A DNA stretch of 64,000 nt, from NCBI GenBank assembly GCA_964036045.1, contig OZ038378.1, positions 27,551,450-27,615,449 on the forward strand, written 5' to 3'. Position numbers and translations under genes: made by a program. Source of the DNA: Eutreptiella sp. 'Long Island Sound 2002'. Its lineage: Eukaryota > Euglenozoa > Euglenophyceae > Eutreptiales > Eutreptiaceae. Below are positions 56,667-64,000 of the stretch, in pieces. The notes under the pieces were generated by a model that ran no database searches, was not told the origin of the DNA, and saw only the letters and a program-made list of their open reading frames with translations. Within the stretch, counting starts at the first letter, position 1. Each line of letters starts with the position of its first letter.

Positions 56667-56756
56667 GTATGGGAAACAGAGTTCGGGGTTTGGAGTACAC
56701 AACCAGCACAAGGCATCATTGCTTTCAACAACGACGCCATGGAGGCTGACGGGTAA
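56667..56756 (+). pseudogene. Candidate host terminal exon, right part
   Basis: Continues the frame of 45284-45362 from the duplicated GTAT: VWETEFGVWSTQPAQG, then AFNNDAMEADG and UAA at 56754-56756. An AT-rich stretch to about 56880 would be its 3' untranslated region. The protein is not recognised. Confidence 0.4.
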
Positions 56757-58949
56757 CACTTAAGTCAGTGTGTAAAAAATGGTCTTGCTGCTCGCGCGTG
56801 GGTTGTGTAGTGTATAATTTTAATTTTTTTCAAAAATCGTAAACCATTTTTACAGGTTTTACGGGGGATTTGTAAAGGGAAACAGATGACAAGCGCCACC
56901 AGTAAGGCAGAAAAGACGACAGGGCACCACAGCACAGCACCACACGGAGGCACAGCACCACAAGACACAACACAGGGGAGCAGGACATAACAGGGAACCA
57001 CACCAAGACGCCGAGCGGCGGCCCACGCGGCCAGACACGGACACCAACGCCGACAAAAAGCACCAAACGATAGCGCGAAGCAACCAGACCGGCCAGTGGA
57101 CCCCCAAAAACAGGCAGTGACACCAGGCACCAACAGCACGAGACGCCAGGGACAGGGCAGACCACACGAACAGCACAACGCCAGGGCACCAGCACAGCGC
57201 AGCACAGCACCAGACAGTGCGGAGAGGACAGGGAAGACACAGCACGACACCCCAAGACACACACAGTAGAAAGCGCAGCGGCAGGAAACAAACAACAGGC
57301 ACAGGCAACGACGCAAACAACCAGCAGAGCATGACAGCACACCACCACACGACGGCACAGCACCACAGGACACAACACAGCGCAGCGGAGCCCAAAGACA
57401 CACCACAGCAAACCACAGGGCGGCAAGCCACGCGGCCAGTCAGGGACAGCACCACGGAAACACGACACTAGGAGCCACACAGAGACCGCAGAGGACAGCC
57501 AGGCCCAACAGCAAACACCCAAACACAACAGGCAACAACGCACAACACCAGCCAGCGCCAGAGGGGCGGGAAAGCACCGCACAGAGAGCAAGGACGCAGG
57601 CACACCAACACAGCACCACACAAGAGGCGCCACACAGGCAGAAACAGACCGGAGCACCACGGAAAGGCAAGGAACAACGCAGAAAAAAAAAGTAAAAGAA
57701 AATGACAACCAGCAGAGAACACAGCAGCACACGACGGCAGAACACAACAAGACCCAGCACAACACTGCCCCGGAAAGCAAGGCGCAAGAACCCAGCCCAA
57801 CACAAGCACGCCACACAGCACCAGGCAAAACACACAACACACCACGGACCGCAGCAGGAGATGACATGACGCACCACAGAGGGCATCACAACCAGCCAGG
57901 GGGGGGGGGGCAGCACCACCAGCACACGGCCAAAAAAAAAAACACCGCGCAGCCGGGACACCGCGGGAGGAGAAAACAAACGCAAGGCAACAAACAAAGA
58001 AAAAGCGGGAAAAAAAAGAAAACCAAAAACCCCGGAGGGGGGGGAGACGAAAAAAGGAAAAAAAAAACCCGGGGGGCGGGGGAGAGACAAGACGCCAAGG
58101 CCCAAGGCACCCCGGGCCAGAAAACACCGAACGCCGTAGACAACGGGGGCGCACAAAAGGAAACGCAAGAAACCAAAAGAAAAGAGAAAACGCAGCAAAA
58201 ACCACAAACAGGGCAGCCCCACCCGGAGAGGGCCGAGCAAACAAAGAGCGCACCTAAACGGGCCACAAGAAAAGGTGAGGCGCACCAAAACGCGCCCGGG
58301 AGGCCGGCCCCCCCGACCCGGCCAAGAAGGACACGCACACGCACACACGCGCGGGACCCGGGCCTGCCGTCCTCCGACCCCAAAGGGGAGGTGTTGGCGT
58401 CCACATGAAACAGCCCCGGTGCACCGGCCGAGTCCCCCGTCGAAAGAGGGGAGGTACGGGAAACCTGACGCGTCAGTCACCGGGTCCACACACGCAAACC
58501 ACCGCAGTGCAGGCAGCCCGAGACCGACGCCGGAGGGACCCGCCAGGGACAACCCCATCGCGGGGGCCAAAACGGGTACAACGCGGAGCCAGCTCAGCGC
58601 CGCTGCCTCGGGAGCGGCCAGCGGCAGGCATAACGAGCCCGGTTCTCCGCGGGCCTCCACGTGCCCCGCGCAGCCCCCCAGTAAATCCAGCGGCGCGAGC
58701 CCCCAGGTTGGGGAAAGGCACCGGGTCGTCCGGAAAGCCGACCGGAGCACCGAGAGCGACCGGACCGGACGAGGCGCGGCGCAGCAACGCGGGGCCACGA
58801 GGCACGCCAGAGAGGCACGCCGCCGGCCAAAACCAAGGCATACGGACAGGTGCCAAGCAACAACGGCCACCAGGTGCCGCAAACCCGGGCAGCGCGCACA
58901 ACCCGCAACGAGCCACGGCACAGGAACAGGTGCCCGGCAACACCCGACC
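56757..58949. repeat. T-poor degenerate repeats (about 0.4-kb unit) and A/C/G-rich unique DNA
   Basis: 56880-57460 holds two diverged copies of a ~405-bp unit: GCACAGCACCACAAGACACA near 56950 and GCACAGCACCACAGGACACA near 57355, each followed by a CCACGCGGCCAG stretch. 57460-58949 is purine/C-rich with G and A homopolymers (twelve G at 57899-57910). The plus strand has very little T, so the minus strand lacks the A needed for stop codons and shows a spurious 1179-codon frame. No gene supported. Confidence 0.65.
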
Positions 58950-61205
58950 CACACACCCCAACAGCCCAAGCAGGAGTGGCAGGGTGCAGCGGAGACCGGA
59001 CTCCAAGAACACACACCCACACTGCACAACCCAGCCAGGAGTGGCAGGGTACAAGCAGAGAGCGCACACAAACACACACACACCCCAACACCCCAGCCAG
59101 GAGTGGCACGGCGCAGCCGAAACCCGACCCCAAGCACACACACCCACACCGCACACCCCAGGCAGGAGTGGCAGGTTACAAGCGGAGCGAGCACACAAAC
59201 AAACGCACACACCAACACCCCAGCCAAGAGTGGCATGGCGCAGCCAAAATCCGAGCCAGAGCACACACACCCACACTGCGCATCCCGGCCAGGAGTGGCG
59301 AGGTACAAGCGGAGCGCACACAAACACACACACACCCCAACACGCCAGCCAGGAGTGGCGGGGCGCAGCCGAACCTCGAGCCCGAACACACACACGCACA
59401 CCGCACACCCCAGCCAGGAGTGGCGGGGTACAAGCAGGGCACGCACACAAACACACAGACACCCCAACACCCCAGCCAAGAGTGGCGGGGCGCAGCCGAA
59501 ACCCGAGGCCAAACACAGACACCCACACCGCACACTGCAGCCAGGAGTGGCGGGATACAAGCAGGGCGCGCACACAAACACACACACACCCCAACACCCA
59601 AGCCAGGAGTGGCGGGGCGCAGCCAAAACCCGAGCCGAAGCACACAAACCCATACCGTGCACCCGAGGTAGGAAATGGTGGGGTACAAGCGAGGCGCGCA
59701 CACAAACACACACAAACCCGAACACCTCAGCCAGAAATGGCGGAGCGCAGCTGAAACCCGAGCCCAAACACACACACCCATCTTGCACACCCAAGCCAGG
59801 AGTTGCGGGGTACAAGCGGGGCGCACACACAAACACATACACACCCGAAAACCTCAGCCAGGAATGGCGCAGCGCAGCCAATACCCGAGCCCAAACACAC
59901 ACACACACATCCCAACACCCCAGCCAGGACTGGCGGGGCGCAGGCGAAACCCTAACCCAAGCACACAAGCCCACACCCCGCACCCCAGCCAGGAGTGGCG
60001 GGTTACAAGCAGGGCGCGCACACAAACACACACAGACCCCAACACCCCAGCCAGGAGTGGCGGGCGCCACCGAAACCCGAGCCCAAGCACACAATCCGGC
60101 ACTGCGAACCCCAGCCAGGAGTGGCGGGCTACAAGCAGAACGCACACACAAACACACACAAACCGCATCATCCAGCCCAGGAGCCGCGGGGCGCAGCCGA
60201 AACCCGATCCCAAACACACACACCCACACCGCACACCCCGGCCAGGAGTGGCAGGGTACAAGCAAAGCGCGCACACAAACACACACACACCCCAACACCC
60301 CAGTCAGGAGTGGCGGCACGCAGCCAAAACCCGAGCCCAAGCACACTAACCTAAACCGCGCACCCCAGCCAGGAGTGGCGGCGTACAAGCGGAGCGCGCA
60401 CACAAACACACATAGACCCCAACGACCCAGCCAGGAGTGGCGGGGCGCAGCCAAAATCCGACCCGAAGCACACACGCCCACACTGCACACCCCAGCCAGA
60501 AGTGGCGGGGGACAGGCGGGGAGCTCACACAAACACACACGGACCCCAACAACCCAGCCAGCAGTGGCTGGGCGCAGCCGAAACCCGACCCCAAGCACAT
60601 ACACCCGGACCGCACACCACAGCCAGGAGTGGCGGGCCACAAGCGGGGCGCGCACAAATACACACACAGACCTCAACACCCCAACCAGGAGTGGCGGGGC
60701 GCAGCCAAAACCCGAGCCCAAGCACACACACCCACACCGCATACCCCAGCCAGGAGTGGCAGGGTACAAGCGGGGCGCGCACACAAACACACACTGACCC
60801 CAACAACCCAGCCAGGAGTGGCGGGGCGCAGCCGAAACCCGAGCCCAAGCACACACACCCACACCGCACACCCCAGCCAGGAGTGGCGGGGTACAAGCAG
60901 AGCGCGCACAAAAACACACACACAACCCAACACCCCAGCCAGGAGTGGCGGGGCGCAGCCGAAACCTGATCCCAAGCACACAAACTCACACCGCACACCC
61001 GGGTCAGGAATGGCGGGGTACAGGCAGAGCGCACACACAGCGACAGACGCCCCAAAGCCCCAGCCAAGAATGGCGGGGTGCAAGACAAAACCCAAGCCCA
61101 ACCGCACACACCACGAACCCCAACTAGGAATGGTGGGGCGAAACCAAAACCCGTACCCAAGCACAGACACCCTAGACCCCAGCCAGGATTGGCGTGGTTA
61201 CCGCG
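58950..61205. repeat. Tandem array of ~126-bp units
   Basis: About 18 units, each with two related halves carrying CCCAGCCAGGAGTGGCGGGG: one half continues TACAAGC and then ACACAAACACACACA, the other continues CGCAGCC and AAACCCGAGCC. Starts of the TACAAGC half that I located include 59294, 59418, 59546, 60246, 60374, 60752 and 60880. The last units (after 61000) are degenerate. A period of 126 is a multiple of three, which keeps frames open on both strands; I see no evidence of translation. Confidence 0.9.
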
Positions 61206-62490
61206 AAACCCAGACCCAAACACAAGTGCCACACAGCGGTAGGAAACCCGGTGTCCATAGCCCGGGCATTGAGGCAGCCCGTGCCATGCAGGTGATCCGG
61301 CAAAACGAGATCCGGAGCCTGGGGGTAGGGCTGCATCCTAAGGCGTGCGCTGCTTTGGGACTCGAGGCGGAGCGTGCGACACCCAAGCACCTCAGAAGCC
61401 CAGTACCAAGAACATGCATGCATGCCTTGGGAACGGGATACACCAGGACGTCCGGTGAAACCCTAGGGTTCCGCCCAAAGGAGGGGATGTGTGCAAGCAC
61501 GGTAGCGCACCCTCCCGGCGAGAGCAGTACGTCACGCTGGCGGCAATCAGCCCTCCCGGTGTTGCCCGGGGCCGCTTTGTTGCGGGCCACAAGTCAGGTT
61601 CAGCGGGATGTAAGTCGCCTCCCCTCTTCAAGCGCGGAGCCTCTTCCTATTCCTCACAGCGGCAACGCCAGAACCATGGGGCGCCTCTCCATGACCGAGT
61701 GCACCTACCTACCTACCTACCTCATTTTGTTGAGCAAGCCAACTGGGGTAGAAATTTAGGAAAAACAAACATCCAAATCCCAGCGTAGGGCAATCGTGCC
61801 GTGTCCCTTAGTTGGCGTGAATTTTCGCTTCGACGCCAATTTTTGCCATACCTTCTGCATCACCTCGTTAGATGGAAAGTAATGATGCCAAGTCGGATGT
61901 ATGAGGCGACGGGCAAGAGGTAGGTAGGTAGGTATCTTCGAGACCTCGGGATGCCTCCTTTGACAATGCAGGAAGAAGGTCTTACCAAGGGGACGTCCTG
62001 TCCCTCCCAGCGCCCTATGTCAGGCGCCTCTTAAGCCGCTCCCGCATGTGCTTCCGAAGACATTGTCGCGGCCACCCGATTCATGTGTCCCGGGTAGGAT
62101 GGTGTCCCCACATGTGTCCATGGGTACGGCCACATGCCCCCTCCCTTGGACGGCAGCTCTGGGGGCTGCCCAGCCGTGTGGAGTATCTCTCACCACAAGG
62201 GGTATTGCTCCCGCTAGTCTACGGTACGACCGCCTCACCCTTGTGGCTTGAGTTGCGGAGCCTCTCTGCTTGGCAGGCGACCCCCTCCTGGACTGTGTAC
62301 CGGCTCACCTGTCAACGGTTGCTTCCATGGCTCCGGGTGACGTTTGCTATGGTCCCCGATGCAGCCTGGCCGGGCTCGGACCAGCAGCCTTGGGGTACCG
62401 CCCCTGCTGCTGGCCCAGTGGGTCGGCTGGGTCGCCCCATTGCACCCGACCCATTGGGTGTTGGTTCTTTCCTGTCCCGCGGCCGCCCTA
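61206..62490. other. Unique spacer between two tandem arrays
   Basis: No supported gene. It contains a perfect 18-base inverted repeat of ACCT/AGGT tetranucleotides at 61706-61723 and 61917-61934. Confidence 0.55.
61706..61934. repeat. Inverted (ACCT)n / (AGGT)n pair
   Basis: TACCTACCTACCTACCTC at the left is the exact complement of GAGGTAGGTAGGTAGGTA at the right, 193 bases apart, able to form a hairpin. It could be microsatellite expansion in an older hairpin or the ends of a very small mobile element. Confidence 0.6.
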
Positions 62491-62499
62491 CGTGTGCAC

Positions 62500-64000
62500 G
62501 TGTGTGCGGTGTCCTGGGCCACTTGGCTCCTGTTCACCGGTGTGCCCGCTTGGTGCGTTGCTTTGCTTGTGCGGTGTCCAGGGCTACTTGGCTCCTGTTC
62601 ACCGGTGTGCCCGCTCGGTGTGTTGTTTTGCTTGTGCGGTGTCCTGGGCCACTTGGCTGCTGTTCACCGGTGTGCCCGCTGGGCGTGTTGTGTTGCGTGT
62701 GCGGTCTCCTGGGCCACTTGGCTCCTGTTCACCGGTGTGCCCGCTCGGTGCGTTGCCTGTGTGTGCGGTGTCCTGGGGAACTTGACTCCTGTTCACCTGT
62801 GTGCCCGCTCGGTGTGTTGTGTTGCTTGTGCGGCGTCCTGGGCCTCTTGGCTCCTGTTCACCAATGTGCCCACTCGGTGCGTTGCCTGTGTGTGCAGTGT
62901 CCTGGGCCTCTTGGCTCCTGTTCACCTGTGTGCCCGCTCGTCGTGTTGTGTTGCGTGTGCGGTGTCCTGGGCCGCCTGGCTCCTGTTCATCGGTGTGCCC
63001 GCTTGGTGCTTTGTTTTGCTTGTGCGGTGTCGTGGGCCACTTGGCTCTTGTTCACCGGTGTGCTCGCTCGGCGCGTTTTGTTGCGTGTGCGGTGTCCTGG
63101 GCCACTCAAATCCTGGTCACCCGTGTGCCCGCTCCGCGTGTTGTGTTGCGTGTGCGGTGTCCTGGGCCACTTGGCTCCTGTTCACAGGTGTGCCCGCTCT
63201 GTGCGTTGTTTTGCATGTGCGGTGTCCTGGGCCTCTTGGCTCCTGTTCACCGGTGTGTCCGCTCCGCGTGTTGTGTTGCGTATGCGGTGTCCTGGGCGAT
63301 TTGGCTCCTGTTCACCGGTGTGCCCGCTCGGCATGTTGTGTTGCGTGTGCGGTGTCCTGGGCCACTTGGCTCCTGTTCACCGGTGTGCCCGCTGTGTGTG
63401 CTCTGTGGCGTGTGCGGTGTCCTGGGCCACCTGGCTCCCGTTCACCAGTTTGCCCGCTCGCTGCGTCGCTTTGCGTGTGCGGCCTCCTGGGCCACTTGGC
63501 TTCTTTTTACCGGTGTGCCTGCTCGGTCCGTTGCTTTGCGTGTGCGGTGTCCTGGGCCACTTGGTTCCTGTTCACCAATGTGCCCGCTCAGTGTGTTGTT
63601 TTGCTTGTGCGGTGTCATGGGCCACTTGGCCCCTGTTCACCGATGTGCCCGTTCGGTCCGTTGTTTTGTGTGTGCGGTGTTCTGGGCCACTTGGTTCCTG
63701 TTCACCGGTGTGCCCGCTCGGTGTGTTGTTTTTCTTGTGCGGTGTCATGGGCCACTTGGCTCCTGTTCACCGGTGTGCCCGCTCGGTGTGTTGCCTTTGT
63801 GTGCGGTGTCCTGGGCCACCTTGCTCCTGTTCACCACTGTGCCCGCTCGGTGTGTTGTGTTGTGTGTGCGGTGTCCTGGGCCACTTGGCTCCTGTTCAGC
63901 GGTGTGCCCGCTCGGTGTGTTGTGTTGCGTGTGCGGTGTCCCAGGCCCCTTCGCTATTGTTCACCGGTGCGCTCGCCCGGTGTGCTGTGCAATGTCCTGG
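62500..64000. repeat. Tandem array of ~65-bp units, running off the window
   Basis: About 23 units of GCGGTGTCCTGGGCCACTTG / GCTCCTGTTCACCGGTGTGC / CCGCTCGGTGTGTTG; starts at 62506, 62571, 62636, 62701, 62765 and 62830. G/T/C-rich plus strand, few A. Variation is highest in the last 15 bases of each unit. Confidence 0.92.

Noticed and set aside
57440-60979. 1179-codon minus-strand ORF and 840-codon plus-strand ORF (58275-60797)
   Set aside because: They lie in a T-poor satellite of period 126, so stops are rare on the A-poor strand and the phase never changes. The Cys/Val/Leu or Thr/His/Pro monotony is compositional.
62500-64000. CRISPR-like array
   Set aside because: Units are contiguous and wholly similar with no unique spacers, in a eukaryotic context.

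Overview
The window is eukaryotic, repeat-dominated nuclear DNA. No rRNA, tRNA or CRISPR locus and no intact host gene is visible. At least three LTR retrotransposons carry protease-RT-RNase H-integrase-chromodomain polyproteins (Ty3/gypsy chromoviruses). Where primer-binding sites are recognisable they match the 3' end of initiator tRNA-Met. Chromoviruses of this size with very long LTRs fit a plant or streptophyte-alga type genome, but the species is an inference I cannot confirm from sequence alone.

Layout. Positions 1-1456 hold the 5' end of a minus-strand element (A). 1457-2589 is remnant LTR-element noncoding DNA. 2590-3756 is a decayed plus-strand gypsy pol (F), whose integrase zinc finger resumes at 33599-33850. 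F is split by element B (minus strand, 3761-33594, 4-bp duplication CACC). B's own 5' LTR is split by element C (plus strand, 15460-32215, 3.18-kb LTRs, 4-bp duplication CTTG). This is a three-level nest, F then B then C. B and C are related: their LTRs share blocks, and their gag and pol proteins align. Both are decayed by frameshifts and stops; C also lacks most of its RT, and B has a mutated RT active site.

33.85-45.28 kb is a different terrain. It has minus-strand ORFs of unknown family (34.4-36.6 and 44.2-45.0 kb), clusters of a GGTTGAACC-type motif, a very GC-rich array of about 18 units of ~212 bp with two hairpins per unit (38.04-41.89 kb), and a T-rich stretch with a 41-T run. At 45284-45362 a candidate host exon is interrupted by element E (45363-56666; two 791-bp LTRs; duplication GTAT) and resumes at 56667-56756. 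E has an almost complete gag-pol but carries a UGA in RNase H and a Glu-to-Lys change at the expected integrase catalytic Glu. From 56.76 kb to the end come strand-skewed satellites: a degenerate ~0.4-kb repeat, a ~126-bp array (58.95-61.2 kb) and a ~65-bp array (62.5 kb to the window end). Their long ORFs are artefacts of composition.

The most interesting signals are the three-level nest with consistent 4-bp duplications, the same-frame stop codon between gag and pol in all three chromoviruses (UAG in B and C, UGA-CGG in E), a compact tRNA-like fold with a pol III B-box inside the A/E LTRs, a conserved hairpin in the B/C LTRs, and the hairpin-rich GC array.
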